Part shown: one piece after another, positions 15,384 through 25,206 of the stretch
Layout of the letters: every line of letters begins with the position of its first letter
Numbering within the stretch: the first letter of the stretch is position 1
NCBI RefSeq assembly: GCF_013409425.1
Contig: NZ_JACCAC010000001.1
Location: forward strand, 3,224,001-3,288,000
Direction: 5' to 3'
Length of the DNA: 64,000 nucleotides
Origin: Nocardioides perillae
Lineage (GTDB): Bacteria; Actinomycetota; Actinomycetes; Propionibacteriales; Nocardioidaceae
Program-made: the position numbers and the translations under genes
Notes under the pieces: generated by a model
The model's input: the letters and a program-made list of their open reading frames with translations, nothing else
Told to the model about the DNA's origin: nothing
Database searches by the model: none

Positions 15384-17567
15384 TCAGCGGCGGGCGTGCT
15401 CGCGGCGCAGCTCGTCGGTGAGCAGCGCGACGAGGGCGTCGAGCTGCACGTCGGTCGACGAGGCGACCTCCTCGTCGGAGCCGTCGAGCGCGCGGGCGGC
15501 GAGGCCGGCCTTGCTGTCGATGAGCTCGGCGATCTTGGTGTCGATCGTCTGCGAGGCGATGACGCGCCACGCGGTGACCGGCGTCTCCTGGCCGATGCGG
15601 TGCACCCGGTCGATCGCCTGGGTCTGCTCGGCGTCGGTCCACGACAGCTCGGCGAGCACCACGTTGGAGGCGACCTGCAGGTTGAGGCCGACGCCGGCGG
15701 CGGTCAGCGAGCAGACCGCGACGTGCACGTCGGGGTCGGAGACGAAGGCGTCGATGTTGCGCTGGCGCACCGTCGGGGTCTGGTCACCGCGGATCGAGGC
15801 GAAGCCGATGCCGCGCTTGGCGAAGGTCTCCTCGGCGGTGTCCATGACGTCGACGTGCTTGGCGAAGAAGACCACCTTGCCGACGTTGCGCACCAGCTGC
15901 GCGGCGTAGTCGGCGGCCAGCCCGGCCTTGGCCTGGCCGATGCGGCGCACCATCGTGAAGACGTTGGTGCCGTCCTTCTCGGTGGAGTCCGACAGCTCGG
16001 TCTTGGCGACGCGGCGCACCAGCTCGTGGTCGACGCCGTCGCCCATCGGGTCGACGACGTGCTCGCGACGCGACTCCAGCGCGCGGTGGTAGCGCGCGAG
16101 CAACCGCTTGGCCAGCTCGCGCTCGGCGTCGCGGATCGAGCGGCCGAGCGAGCCCTCGAGCTCGACCGGGAGGTCGGCGATGCGACGGGCGGGGATGTCG
16201 GCGGCGACGTCGACCTTGCGGCGCCGCACGATGCCCATGCTGACCACGCTGGCGCGGGCGCGGGGGTAGAAACCCGGCTCGACGGGGGTCAGGCCGTCCT
16301 CCTCCAGCTTGGCCATGAGGGCGGGCAGCGGCTTCTTCTCGTCGATCCAGCCGAGGAACTGCCAGATCGCGCGGAAGTCGTCGATGTCGTTGATGAGCGG
16401 GGTGCCGGTGAGCGCCATCATCAGCGGCCGGGCGGTGCGCTCCCGCACCTTGTCGGCGATCGCGAGCACGTGCTGCGAGCGCTGCGACGACTTGTTCTTG
16501 ATGAAGTGCGCCTCGTCGACCACCATCCCGCGGAAGCCGAGCTCGCCGAGCCAGCCGACGTGGCGGTCGAGCACCTCGTAGTTGACGACGAAGACGTCGG
16601 CGAAGCCGTCGATCTGCTCGCCGTCGCCGTGGATGACGGTGACCGCGCGCTCGGGGGTCCACCGCTGGGCCTCGCGAGCCCAGTTGGTCTTGACGACGTT
16701 GGGCACCACGACGAGCAGGGGGTAGGCGTCGGCCGCGCGCGCGGCGAGCAGCGCCTGCGCGGTCTTGCCGAGGCCGGGCTCGTCGGCGAGCAGGAAGCTG
16801 CGGTGGCCGTCCTCGGCGGCTGCCACCAGGCGGCCCTGGTGCGGCATCAGCTCGAGGCCGGCGGGCAGCCGGAGCGCGGACGGCTCGGGCAGCTCCATCG
16901 AGGCGGCCCCGCCGCCGGCGAGCTCGAAGGAGCGGAAGAGCGGCTCGAGCAGCTCCCAGCCCGCGAGGCGGTGCGGGCCGTCGTAGCGCTCCTGGGCAGC
17001 GCTGAAGTCGGGGGTGAGGAAGGGGTGGGCGAGCATCCGGCGACGCACCGACTGCGGCACGACCTGGCGGGTGGCGGCGAGTGCCGCGTCGACGGCCTCC
17101 TCGACGACCGGCTGCTCGGTGGGCTCGAGGCCGCCGGCGATCTCGAGCTCGCGCTTGAGGTCGAGCGCAGCGTCGGAGACGACGGCGTCCTCGCCGAGCA
17201 GGCTGAAGAGGGCCGGCTCGCGGGTCGCGGTCTTGGCGAGGATGGTGCCGATGCCGTCGAGGCGCTTGAGCTGCTCGGCGCGCTGGGCCTCGCTCAGCGC
17301 CGGGTCGGCCTTGACCCGCTGGCGCTCGTCGCGGGCGAGCAGGGCGACGACCTGGAAGCGCGTGCGCAGGTCGCGCGGGGGGACGCGGCGCTGCACGCCG
17401 GCCTCGACCTCGCGGACCACCCGCGCGAGGATCGGGATGATCCCCTCCTCGTCGCGGGGCCGGCGGCGCTGGCCGCCGTTGCCGCCACCGCCCCCGTTGC
17501 CGCCGTTCTGGCCGCCGCGGGCACCGCCGCGCGCAGCGCCGGCACGGCGCTGGCCTCCTCTGGCCAA
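15384..17567 (-). CDS. SNF2/DEAD-box superfamily II helicase
   Basis: 727 aa. The glycine/arginine-rich N-tail (ARGGQNGGNGGGGGNGGQRR) is followed by a long spacer and the helicase core: Walker A DEPGLGKTAQA, motif Ia VVVPNVVKTNW, the DEAH-type motif VVDEAHFIKN, motif III LTGTPLIND, and C-terminal motifs GDQTPTVRQRNIDAF, TAAGVGLNLQ and DRVHRIGQ. These identify a SNF2-family ATPase that moves on double-stranded DNA or protein-DNA complexes. I start at the TTG at 17567, which has AGGAGG upstream and leads into the RG-rich tail; a longer version to an ATG at 17762 is possible. Confidence 0.85.
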   Translation of the reverse strand: MARGGQRRAGAARGGARGGQNGGNGGGGGNGGQRRRPRDEEGIIPILARVVREVEAGVQRRVPPRDLRTRFQVVALLARDERQRVKADPALSEAQRAEQLKRLDGIGTILAKTATREPALFSLLGEDAVVSDAALDLKRELEIAGGLEPTEQPVVEEAVDAALAATRQVVPQSVRRRMLAHPFLTPDFSAAQERYDGPHRLAGWELLEPLFRSFELAGGGAASMELPEPSALRLPAGLELMPHQGRLVAAAEDGHRSFLLADEPGLGKTAQALLAARAADAYPLLVVVPNVVKTNWAREAQRWTPERAVTVIHGDGEQIDGFADVFVVNYEVLDRHVGWLGELGFRGMVVDEAHFIKNKSSQRSQHVLAIADKVRERTARPLMMALTGTPLINDIDDFRAIWQFLGWIDEKKPLPALMAKLEEDGLTPVEPGFYPRARASVVSMGIVRRRKVDVAADIPARRIADLPVELEGSLGRSIRDAERELAKRLLARYHRALESRREHVVDPMGDGVDHELVRRVAKTELSDSTEKDGTNVFTMVRRIGQAKAGLAADYAAQLVRNVGKVVFFAKHVDVMDTAEETFAKRGIGFASIRGDQTPTVRQRNIDAFVSDPDVHVAVCSLTAAGVGLNLQVASNVVLAELSWTDAEQTQAIDRVHRIGQETPVTAWRVIASQTIDTKIAELIDSKAGLAARALDGSDEEVASSTDVQLDALVALLTDELRREHARR

Positions 17568-17802
17568 GGGTCCTCCTCTGCGTGCCCGGACACGACCGGG
17601 CGGTGGGTGGCCGCGGACGCCGTGGGGGTGCTGCCCGAGCGGGGTGCTGCGGGAGCGTGGTGCAGGTGCTGCGAGCGCCGCGGTCGCGTCGCGCCGGGTG
17701 GTCGCGCGAACGGCGACGGCGCACCCCGGCAGCGGTGCGGCCTCCACTGTAGCCCCCGCCACGCCATCGCGCCGAAGTGCCGCGGAACCCGCCGCGGTGG
17801 GG

Positions 17803-19905
17803 TCAGCCGGTCGCGCGGGTGCGGGAGCGCGCGAGCAGGTGGAGGAAGTACGGCGTGCCCACCAGCGCGACCACCAGCCCGGCGGGCACCTGGGCCGGGG
17901 CGACGACGGTGCGCCCGACGGTGTCGGCGAGGCTCAGCAGCAGCGCCCCGAGCAGCGCCGCGACCGGCACCACGCGCGCGTGGCGGCCCGAGACGAGCGC
18001 CCGGGCGGCGTGCGGCGCGACCAGGCCGACGAAGGCGACGACACCGACGGCCGACACGGCGGTCGAGGTCAGCACGGCGGCCGCGCCGAGGGCGGCGAGG
18101 CGGGTGACCTCGAGGCGTACGCCGACCAGTCGCGGTGTGTCGTCGTCGACCGCGAGCAGGTCGAGACGTCGGTGGGCCAGCCACACGGTGGGCAGCGCGA
18201 GCGCCAGGGCGACGGCGACGGGCAGCACCTGCTCGAGGTCGCGGTCGTAGGTGGAGCCCGAGAGCCAGGTGAACAGGCGCGGGGTGTTCCACGGGTCGGC
18301 ACGGATGAGCAGGAAGGTGGTGACGGCCAGGGTGCCGGCCTGGACGCCGATGCCGACGAGGACGAGGCGGTCGGAGTCGAGCCCGCCGCGCCAGGACACG
18401 GCGTACACGAGGGCGAAGGCGAGGACGGCGCCGACGCCGGCGGCCAGCGAGATGGCGGCGGTGGACACGACGGTCGCGGTCGAGGTCACGACCAGCACGG
18501 CGCCGACGCCGGCGCCGCCGGTGATGCCGAGGATGCCCGGCTCGGCGAGCGGGTTGCGGCAGACCGCCTGCACGACCGTGCCCGCGAGGGCCAGGGCGGC
18601 GCCTGCCAGCAGGGCCGCGAGCACGCGCGGGAAGCGCTCGTCGGCGGCGAAGGCGACCACCGGGACGGCGCGGTCCTGCGCCCACAGCAGCAGGTCGCCG
18701 GTGAGCAGCCAGGTGAAGCCGGCGAGCATGCCGAGCAGGGCGGCGCCGGCAGTGGCGACCAGGAGCAGCATGACGACGAGGGCGTAGCGGCGGCTGCTGC
18801 CCGGCACCGGCGGGCGCGCGGCCGGCGGGGTGCGGGTGGGGCCGGAGTCGCGGCTGCGGCGGGCGAGCACGACGAGCACGACCGCGCCGAGCAGCGTGGT
18901 GGTGACGCCGGTCGGGATGCGCAGCGCGCCCTCGGCGCCGAGCACCGAGCGCAGCCCGGCGTCGGAGGCGAGCACGATGACCGCGCCCGCGAGCCCGGCG
19001 AGCGGGACCAGCACGGCGTGGCGGGTGACGGCCGGCACCCAGCGGGCGACCAGGCGCACCGCGGCGGGGGCGCACAGCCCGACGAAGCCGATGGGCCCGG
19101 CCAGCGTGACCGCGGCGGCCGAGAGCACGACGGCGACCAGCGTGCCGAGCACCCGGGTGGCGCGCACGGGCACGCCGAGCACCGAGGCGAGGTCGTCACC
19201 GGCGGCGAGCAGGTCGAGGCGGCGCGCGAGCAGCAGGGCGGCGACGAGGCCGAGGGCCACGACCGGTCCGACGCGGGTGACGGCGCCGAGGTCGAGCTGG
19301 GTGAGCACGCCGTTGCCCCAGGCGTAGAGGCCGCCGGTCTCCTGGTCGAAGAGCAGCAGCAGCGCAGCCGTCACGGACGACAGGGCGAGGGTGAGGGCGG
19401 AGCCGGCGAGCACCAGCCGCGTGGTCGAGGCGCCGCCCGCGCCGGCGAGCAGCAGCACCGTCCCGGCCGCGGCCAGGGCGCCCACGAAGGCGACGGCCCC
19501 CTCTCCCAGCACCGGCAGGGAGATTCCGGCGACCGTCACGAGCGCGATCGCGAGGAAGGCTCCGGCGTTGACCGCGAGGGTGTCGGGGGCCGCGAGGGCG
19601 TTGCGGGCGAGCGAGGAGAAGACCGCGCCGGCCGCGCCCAGGGCGAGGCCGACCACGAGGCCGGCGAGCAGCCGGGGCAGCCGGGAGGCGACGAAGACGT
19701 CGCGGACGACCGGGTCGGCGTCGCCGGTGAGCAGCCGCAGCAGGTCGCCGCCGCCGACGGCGGAGGTCCCCTGGGTCACGTGCCACGCGGCGACGACGGC
19801 GAGCAGCCCCGTGGTGCCGGCGAGCACCGCGCCCGCGCCGAGCACGCCGCGCGCGGTGCACGGCGGCTCGGCGGTGGGACGGACCCGGTCGTCCAGGACG
19901 GTCAC
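17803..19905 (-). CDS. double-length FecCD/FhuB-type siderophore permease
   Basis: 700 aa, twice the usual FecCD length. Each half has about ten helices. The first half contains GLALGAAGAVFSSLARNALAAPDTLAV; the second has the matching LALAGTVVQAVCRNPLAEPGILGITGGAG, the coupling region with the ATPase. This is a fused permease as in E. coli FhuB, so one gene supplies both membrane subunits. It follows the binding-protein gene after 28 bp and is last in the iron operon, consistent with Fe-siderophore import. Confidence 0.9.
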   Translation of the reverse strand: MTVLDDRVRPTAEPPCTARGVLGAGAVLAGTTGLLAVVAAWHVTQGTSAVGGGDLLRLLTGDADPVVRDVFVASRLPRLLAGLVVGLALGAAGAVFSSLARNALAAPDTLAVNAGAFLAIALVTVAGISLPVLGEGAVAFVGALAAAGTVLLLAGAGGASTTRLVLAGSALTLALSSVTAALLLLFDQETGGLYAWGNGVLTQLDLGAVTRVGPVVALGLVAALLLARRLDLLAAGDDLASVLGVPVRATRVLGTLVAVVLSAAAVTLAGPIGFVGLCAPAAVRLVARWVPAVTRHAVLVPLAGLAGAVIVLASDAGLRSVLGAEGALRIPTGVTTTLLGAVVLVVLARRSRDSGPTRTPPAARPPVPGSSRRYALVVMLLLVATAGAALLGMLAGFTWLLTGDLLLWAQDRAVPVVAFAADERFPRVLAALLAGAALALAGTVVQAVCRNPLAEPGILGITGGAGVGAVLVVTSTATVVSTAAISLAAGVGAVLAFALVYAVSWRGGLDSDRLVLVGIGVQAGTLAVTTFLLIRADPWNTPRLFTWLSGSTYDRDLEQVLPVAVALALALPTVWLAHRRLDLLAVDDDTPRLVGVRLEVTRLAALGAAAVLTSTAVSAVGVVAFVGLVAPHAARALVSGRHARVVPVAALLGALLLSLADTVGRTVVAPAQVPAGLVVALVGTPYFLHLLARSRTRATG

Positions 19906-19933
19906 GTCAGGCTCGGGAGAGGTGAGGTCGGGC

Positions 19934-20932
19934 TCAGGTCAGGGCGTCGACGTAGGCCTCGACGACCTGCTGGCTGGAGCGCGGGCCGCCGAAGGTCCAC
20001 ACGCCCTCGGGGAAGGGGTGCACGCGGTCGGCCTGCACGAAGCCGGCGCGCTGCCACACCGCGTTGCCCTCGAGGGCCTCGACCCAGGCCGAGGCCTCGG
20101 TCGAGCTGTAGAAGAAGTGCGCGTCGCCCACGGCCCGCAGGCCCTCGGGGTCGGTGGCCCCCAGGCCGTACGCCGGGTCGACCTTGCCGCTCCACACGTT
20201 GGTGAGGCCGAGGGTCTCGCCCAGCTCACCCATCAGCGAGCCCTGGCCGAAGGGGCGCACCGAGACGTTGGAGCCGTCGACGTAGCCGTCGACGTAGACG
20301 AACTCGGTGGTCTCGAGGTCGGCCTCCGCGATCGCGGCCTTGCCCTCCTCGATGGTGGCGTCGAGCTCGGCGAGCACCTCCTCGGCCTCCTCCTCCTTGC
20401 CCAGCGCCTCGGCGATGAGGGTGAAGGTCGCCTCCATGTTCGCGATCGGGTCGGCGGTGTCGGCGCCCTTCGTGACGAGGACGGGCACGTCGTACTCGGT
20501 GAGCTGGTCGATGATCGGCGCGCCGCGCTCGGCCTCGACGATGACCAGGTCGGGGTCGGTCGAGAAGACCGCGTCCATGTTGGGCTCGCCGCGGGTGCCG
20601 ACGTCGGTGGTGCCCTCGTCGACCGGCAGGGCGCTGGAGTAGGTGTTGTAGCCCGCCACGTCCGCCACGCCGACCGGCTCGACGCCGAGGGCGAGCACGT
20701 CCTCGACCTGCTGCCACTCGAGCACGACCACGCGCTCGGCGGGCGCGTCGAGCTCGACGGTGCGACCGGCGGCGTCGGTGAGGCTGACCGGGCCGGCCGA
20801 GGCGTCCGGGCTGGTGGGCTCGGCGTCGGCGGCGGGCTGGCTGGTGCCGCAGGCGGCGAGGCCGGCGACGCTCAGCAGCAGGGCGGCCGGGAGCAGCGCG
20901 CGGCGCAGCGAGGGGCGGGGAGGGGTGCGCAT
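19934..20932 (-). CDS. iron-siderophore binding lipoprotein
   Basis: 332 aa. The signal peptide ends in a lipobox, SVAGLAAC, with C28 as the lipid site, so the protein is anchored outside. The mature part has the FecB/periplasmic-binding pattern: SLTDAAGRTVELDAPAERVVVLEWQQVEDVLALG, then DPDLVIVE and an ending in AYVDALT. It delivers ferric siderophore to the FhuB-like permease. It lies between the ATPase and permease genes of the operon. The siderophore is not predictable. Confidence 0.9.
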   Translation of the reverse strand: MRTPPRPSLRRALLPAALLLSVAGLAACGTSQPAADAEPTSPDASAGPVSLTDAAGRTVELDAPAERVVVLEWQQVEDVLALGVEPVGVADVAGYNTYSSALPVDEGTTDVGTRGEPNMDAVFSTDPDLVIVEAERGAPIIDQLTEYDVPVLVTKGADTADPIANMEATFTLIAEALGKEEEAEEVLAELDATIEEGKAAIAEADLETTEFVYVDGYVDGSNVSVRPFGQGSLMGELGETLGLTNVWSGKVDPAYGLGATDPEGLRAVGDAHFFYSSTEASAWVEALEGNAVWQRAGFVQADRVHPFPEGVWTFGGPRSSQQVVEAYVDALT

Positions 20933-21024
20933 GGGTGTCCTTCTTCTCGGGTGGGTGCGTCAGGGGTACGTCGTGGGGCGGGGCCGGCGGCGCGCGTGAC
21001 GGACGCCGCCCCGGGAGGTCCGGC

Positions 21025-21876
<852 letters not shown>

Positions 21877-21882
21877 GGCAGG

Positions 21883-21901
21883 TGAGGCTAGCCTAAGTAA
21901 G
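21883..21901 (-). promoter_or_regulatory. IdeR/DtxR-like iron box overlapping the promoter
   Basis: On the minus strand the site reads CTTACTTAGGCTAGCCTCA, matching 13 of 19 positions of the consensus TTAGGTTAGGCTAACCTAA, with the core TTAGGCTA intact. It overlaps the TAGCCT -10. Iron-loaded IdeR binding here would block the operon in iron-replete cells. Confidence 0.65.
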
Positions 21902-21929
21902 GGTGGCCTCACCACGGGGGTCCGCGGGG

Positions 21930-21987
21930 TAGTCCGTCACACCTCCGCCCTTCCGCGGGTGACCGAGGGCCGAGGTGTGGCGGACTA
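21930..21987. other. long imperfect hairpin
   Basis: Stem TAGTCCG/CGGACTA, CACACCTC/GAGGTGTG and GCCCT/AGGGC, broken by two single mismatches, with a 14-nt loop. It lies between the iron operon promoter and the downstream transporter gene. It could be a terminator, an attenuator or a small palindromic repeat. Confidence 0.5.
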
Positions 21988-22154
21988 TCGACCAGGTGGC
22001 GGGCTGGCGCGGGGCGTCGTACGTCGTGCGGGACGGCGCGCTCGTGCGCACCGAGGACGACGACGGGCTCATGGTGCTGCGGCACGGTCCGAGCGCGGGG
22101 CTCGACCTCGCCCTCCCGACCGCGTGCGAGGACCGCCTCGGCGACCCGTGGTGA
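21975..22154 (+). CDS. possible small protein
   Basis: 59 aa from a GTG at 21975. The reading (MWRTIDQVAGWRGASYVVRD, then LMVLRHG and CEDRLGDPW) has a balanced residue mix and G/C in most third positions, unlike the arginine-rich shadow frames around it. It starts inside the long hairpin and its 3' end overlaps the C-terminus of the convergent EamA gene by 86 bp. No family recognised; may be a remnant or a real small gene. Confidence 0.35.
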   Translation: MWRTIDQVAGWRGASYVVRDGALVRTEDDDGLMVLRHGPSAGLDLALPTACEDRLGDPW

Positions 22155-23073
22155 CTGCGGGTCGCGGGCGCAGGCCGGCGACGGCGGCGAGGATGAGCAC
22201 GCAGCCCGCCACCGCCGGCGCGCTGAGCCGCTCGCCGAGCAGCAGCGCGGCCAGCACCGCGGCCGAGACCGGCTCGACCAGGGTCGCGACCGTCGCCGCG
22301 GAGCCCGTCGTGGTGCGCAGCCCGGCGTAGAGCAGGCCGTAGGCCAGCGCCATCGTCGCGACGCCGAGGTAGGCCAGCAGCGCGAGCGACGTCGCGTCGG
22401 TCGTCGCCACGGGCTCGCCGCGCAGCGCGGCGACGGCGAGGAAGGGCGCCAGGACGAGCGCGCCCGCGCCCGTCGCGCAGGTCGTGAGGGCCACGGGGTC
22501 GGCGCGCTGGGCGAGGTGGCGGCCCAGCACCGTCGTGGCGGCGTACGTCGCGCCCGACGCCACCGCGAGCGCCAGGCCGAGCGCGGCGGACCCGCCCTCG
22601 GGTGCGGCGCCGTGGCTGCTGGTGCTCACCAGCACGAGGCCGGCCAGCGCCGCGCCGAGCACCGCGACGCCGCGGCCCGTGGGGCGGGTGCGGGCGGCGG
22701 CGTGCTCCCAGGTGGCGGCGAGCACCGGCGCGAGCCCGAGGCTCACCACGGTCGCGACGCTCACCCCCGCCTCGAGCACCGCGACGAAGTAGAGACCCTG
22801 GTAGGCCGCGGTGCCGGAGCCCACCACGACCGCCGCCTTCGGGTCCGTGCGCAGGGTCGCGCGCACGCTCCCCCACTGCCGGGTCGCCAGCGCGAACGCG
22901 ACGAGGGCGACTGCGGCGACCGCCATCCGCCACGCGCTGACGGTCATGGCGCCGAGCCCGTCGCGCTCGTGCAGCAGCGTCACCACCAGGCCGCCCGTGC
23001 CCCACAGCACGCCGGCGAGGCAGACCTGCAGCAGTCCGACCCCGGCGCGCGGGGAGGTGGCGGCTGCGGTCAC
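22069..23073 (-). CDS. EamA-family (DMT superfamily) transporter
   Basis: 334 aa from GTG 23073. Two EamA repeats, about ten helices: QVCLAGVLWGTGGLVVTLLHE with AWRMAVAAVALVAFAL in the first, LALAVASGATYAATTVLGRHL and ATLVEPVSAAVLAALLLGE in the second. Likely an inner-membrane metabolite exporter. The last about 30 residues (RRGGPRTRSGGRGRAPRSD) are low complexity and lie opposite the small frame at 21975-22154, so the true C-terminus may be shorter in relatives. No close functional partner. Confidence 0.85.
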   Translation of the reverse strand: MTAAATSPRAGVGLLQVCLAGVLWGTGGLVVTLLHERDGLGAMTVSAWRMAVAAVALVAFALATRQWGSVRATLRTDPKAAVVVGSGTAAYQGLYFVAVLEAGVSVATVVSLGLAPVLAATWEHAAARTRPTGRGVAVLGAALAGLVLVSTSSHGAAPEGGSAALGLALAVASGATYAATTVLGRHLAQRADPVALTTCATGAGALVLAPFLAVAALRGEPVATTDATSLALLAYLGVATMALAYGLLYAGLRTTTGSAATVATLVEPVSAAVLAALLLGERLSAPAVAGCVLILAAVAGLRPRPAVTTGRRGGPRTRSGGRGRAPRSDRAAAP

Positions 23074-23125
23074 GGGCCTAGGCTGCCAGCCGCAGGGGCC
23101 GGTCCGCGCGCGCGTTTCCCCTGGT

Positions 23126-24202
23126 TCAGACGTTGAAGCGGAACTCCACCACGTCGCCATCGGCCATGACGTAGTCCTTGCCCTCCATGCGCACCTTGCC
23201 GGCCTCGCGGGCCTTGAGCATCGAGCCGTGCTCGACCAGGTCGTCGAAGCTGACGACCTCGGCCTTGATGAAGCCGCGCTGGAAGTCGGTGTGGATGACG
23301 CCGGCGGCCTCGGGGGCCGTGGCGCCCTTCTTGATGGTCCAGGCCCGCGTCTCCTTGGGGCCGGCGGTGAGGTAGGTCTGCAGGCCGAGGGTCTCGAAGC
23401 CGACCCGCGCCAGCACGTCGAGGCCGGGCTCGTCGACGCCCATCTCGGCGAGCATCGCGCGAGCCTCGTCGTCGTCGCCGAGCTCGACCAGGTCGGACTC
23501 GAACTTCGCGTCGAGGAAGATCGCCTCGGCGGGCGCGACCAGGTCGCGCATGCGCTGCTTGAGCTCGTCGTCGGCGAGCTCGTCGGCGTCGCAGTTGAAG
23601 ACGTAGATGAAGGGCTTGGCCGTCAGCAGCGACAGCTCGCGCACCGCGTCGCGGTCGACGTCGGTGGCGATGAGCGGCGTGCCGGCCTCGAGGTGGGCCA
23701 ACGCCTCCTTGGCCGCCGCGAGCGTGCCGGCGAGCTCCTTCTTGGCACGCGCCTCCTTCTCGAGGCGCGGCACGGCCTTCTCCACTGTCTGCAGGTCGGC
23801 CAGGATCAGCTCGGTCTGGATCGTGGAGATGTCGTTGGCGGGGTTGACCTCGCCGTCGACGTGGGTGACGTCCTCGTCGCGGAACACCCGCGTCACCTGG
23901 CAGATCGCGGCCGACTCGCGGATGTGCGCGAGGAACTTGTTGCCGAGCCCCTCCCCCTCCGAGGCGCCGCGCACGATGCCGGCGATGTCGACGAACTCCA
24001 CCGTCGCCGGCAGCACCTTGGCCGAGGAGAAGATCTCCGCCAGCCGCGGCAGCCGGTCGTCGGGCACGCCCACGACGCCGACGTTGGGCTCGATGGTCGC
24101 GAAGGGGTAGTTCGCGGCGAGCACGTCGTTCTTGGTCAGGGCGTTGAAGAGCGTCGACTTGCCCGCGTTGGGAAGACCGACGATGCCGATGGTGAGAGCC
24201 AC
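23126..24202 (-). CDS. ychF: YchF, universally conserved OBG-family ATPase
   Basis: 358 aa, the usual YchF length. The nucleotide motif GLPNAGKST lies at residues 9-17 and the G4-equivalent FNCDADEL replaces NKxD, as expected for an ATP-preferring member. A coiled-coil insertion (about 130-200) and the C-terminal TGS-like domain (TYLTAGPKETRAWTIKKG...) follow; it ends GDVVEFRFNV. YchF binds ribosomes and affects stress responses. GTG start at 24202, preceded by TAGACT with an 8-nt gap. Confidence 0.95.
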   Translation of the reverse strand: MALTIGIVGLPNAGKSTLFNALTKNDVLAANYPFATIEPNVGVVGVPDDRLPRLAEIFSSAKVLPATVEFVDIAGIVRGASEGEGLGNKFLAHIRESAAICQVTRVFRDEDVTHVDGEVNPANDISTIQTELILADLQTVEKAVPRLEKEARAKKELAGTLAAAKEALAHLEAGTPLIATDVDRDAVRELSLLTAKPFIYVFNCDADELADDELKQRMRDLVAPAEAIFLDAKFESDLVELGDDDEARAMLAEMGVDEPGLDVLARVGFETLGLQTYLTAGPKETRAWTIKKGATAPEAAGVIHTDFQRGFIKAEVVSFDDLVEHGSMLKAREAGKVRMEGKDYVMADGDVVEFRFNV

Positions 24203-24210
24203 GGGCGGCG

Positions 24211-24216
24211 AGTCTA
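24211..24216 (-). promoter_or_regulatory. -10 element (TAGACT) of leaderless ychF promoter
   Basis: TAGACT on the minus strand, 8 nt before the GTG at 24202, close to the leaderless spacing seen elsewhere in the window. Confidence 0.4.
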
Positions 24217-24274
24217 CGGGCGCGAGCGCCCGGAGCCCGCAACGGCGGCCGCGCCCCCGGTTGCCGCCGGTGGC

Positions 24275-24280
24275 TAGCGT
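24275..24280 (+). promoter_or_regulatory. -10 element (TAGCGT) of leaderless membrane-protein promoter
   Basis: TAGCGT ends 7 nt before the GTG at 24288. It supports that start over a GTG at 24270, which would place the hexamer inside the gene. Confidence 0.45.
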
Positions 24281-24287
24281 CGCCGCC

Positions 24288-24701
24288 GTGGACCCCGAGG
24301 TGGCGCTGCTGGCCGCGACCGCGCTGCACGCCGGCTTCCAGGCGACGGTGACGCGCGTCGTCTACCCCGCCCTCGCCGACGTCGACGTCGACCGCTGGCG
24401 CCCGGCCCACGAGGCCCACTCCCGGCGCATCTCGCTCGTCGTCCTCGTCGTGTACGCCGCGCTGGTCGCGGCCTGCTGCTGGGTGCTGGTCGACGGCCCC
24501 CGCACCCCCGCGGCGTACACCGCCCTCACCGGTGCCGCCCTCGCCGGCCTCACCACCGCGGCCGTCGCCGCGCCGACCCACGGCGCGCTCGGGCGCGGCC
24601 CCACCGACGCGCTCGTGCGTCGACTGCTGGTCGCCGACCGGGTCCGGCTGCTCGGCGCGGTGGTGGCGCTCGGCGGCGCGACCGTCCTGGTGACAGGCTG
24701 A
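24288..24701 (+). CDS. small four-helix membrane protein
   Basis: 137 aa, four predicted helices: LLAATALHAGFQATVTRVVYP, then LVVLVVYAALVAACCWVLVD, YTALTGAALAGLTTAAVAAP and LLGAVVALGGATVLV. The conserved-looking VYPAL and HEAHSRRI segments lie between helices 1 and 2. Resembles small conserved membrane proteins of actinobacteria (DUF1772-like appearance); no function known. It begins a three-gene run with the two PH-domain proteins. Confidence 0.65.
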   Translation: MDPEVALLAATALHAGFQATVTRVVYPALADVDVDRWRPAHEAHSRRISLVVLVVYAALVAACCWVLVDGPRTPAAYTALTGAALAGLTTAAVAAPTHGALGRGPTDALVRRLLVADRVRLLGAVVALGGATVLVTG

Positions 24702-24705
24702 CCCC

Positions 24706-25206
24706 GTGGACCACCAGGGGGAGGACGCACTCCGCGAGCCCGCGCACCGGGTCTCGCCGCGCGCGGTCGGCTACTGGCGCCTGACCGCGGCGATCGGCAC
24801 GCTCGTCACCTGGGCGGTCCTCGTGGCGGCCCTCCTGCTCTGGCCCGACCGGCCGGGCTGGGCCGTCGCCCTCGGTGTCGGGCTCGCGCTGGCCGCGGTG
24901 GTGCGGCCCGCGCTGATGCCCGACCTGCGCTATCGCTGGCACCGCTGGGAGGTCACGCCGACCGCCGTCCACACCCGCGCCGGGTGGATCACGGTGGAGC
25001 AGCGCATCGCCCCCATCTCCCGCGTGCAGACCGTCGACTCCTCCCAGACCGGGCTGATGCGGCTCTTCGGGCTGCGCTCCATCACGGTCACCACCGCCTC
25101 GTCGGCGGGCCCGCTCGTGGTGGAGTGCCTCGACGAGCAGGTGGCCGACCGGGTCGTCGCCGACCTGACCCGGATCACCGGCCAGGCGTCCGGGGACGCC
25201 ACGTGA
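24706..25206 (+). CDS. PH domain membrane protein (YdbS-like)
   Basis: 166 aa. Two helices at about residues 27-65 (AAIGTLVTWAVLVAALLLW, AVALGVGLALAAVVRPAL), then the bacterial PH (bPH_2/DUF304) domain: RYRWHRWEVTPTAVHTRAG, VEQRIAPISRVQTVDSSQT and a LFGLRSITVTTAS strand. Matches Bacillus YdbS, which pairs with a larger YdbT-like protein, here the next gene. GTG start at 24706, 4 nt after the previous stop. Membrane stress or antimicrobial resistance is suggested by the family, not shown here. Confidence 0.85.
   Translation: MDHQGEDALREPAHRVSPRAVGYWRLTAAIGTLVTWAVLVAALLLWPDRPGWAVALGVGLALAAVVRPALMPDLRYRWHRWEVTPTAVHTRAGWITVEQRIAPISRVQTVDSSQTGLMRLFGLRSITVTTASSAGPLVVECLDEQVADRVVADLTRITGQASGDAT

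Noticed and set aside
15330..18107. 925-aa plus-strand open frame
   Set aside because: Antisense to the SNF2-type helicase; no motif and biased composition.
17014..20205. 1063-aa plus-strand open frame
   Set aside because: Glycine/arginine/glutamate-rich shadow opposite the helicase and permease, which carry clear motifs.
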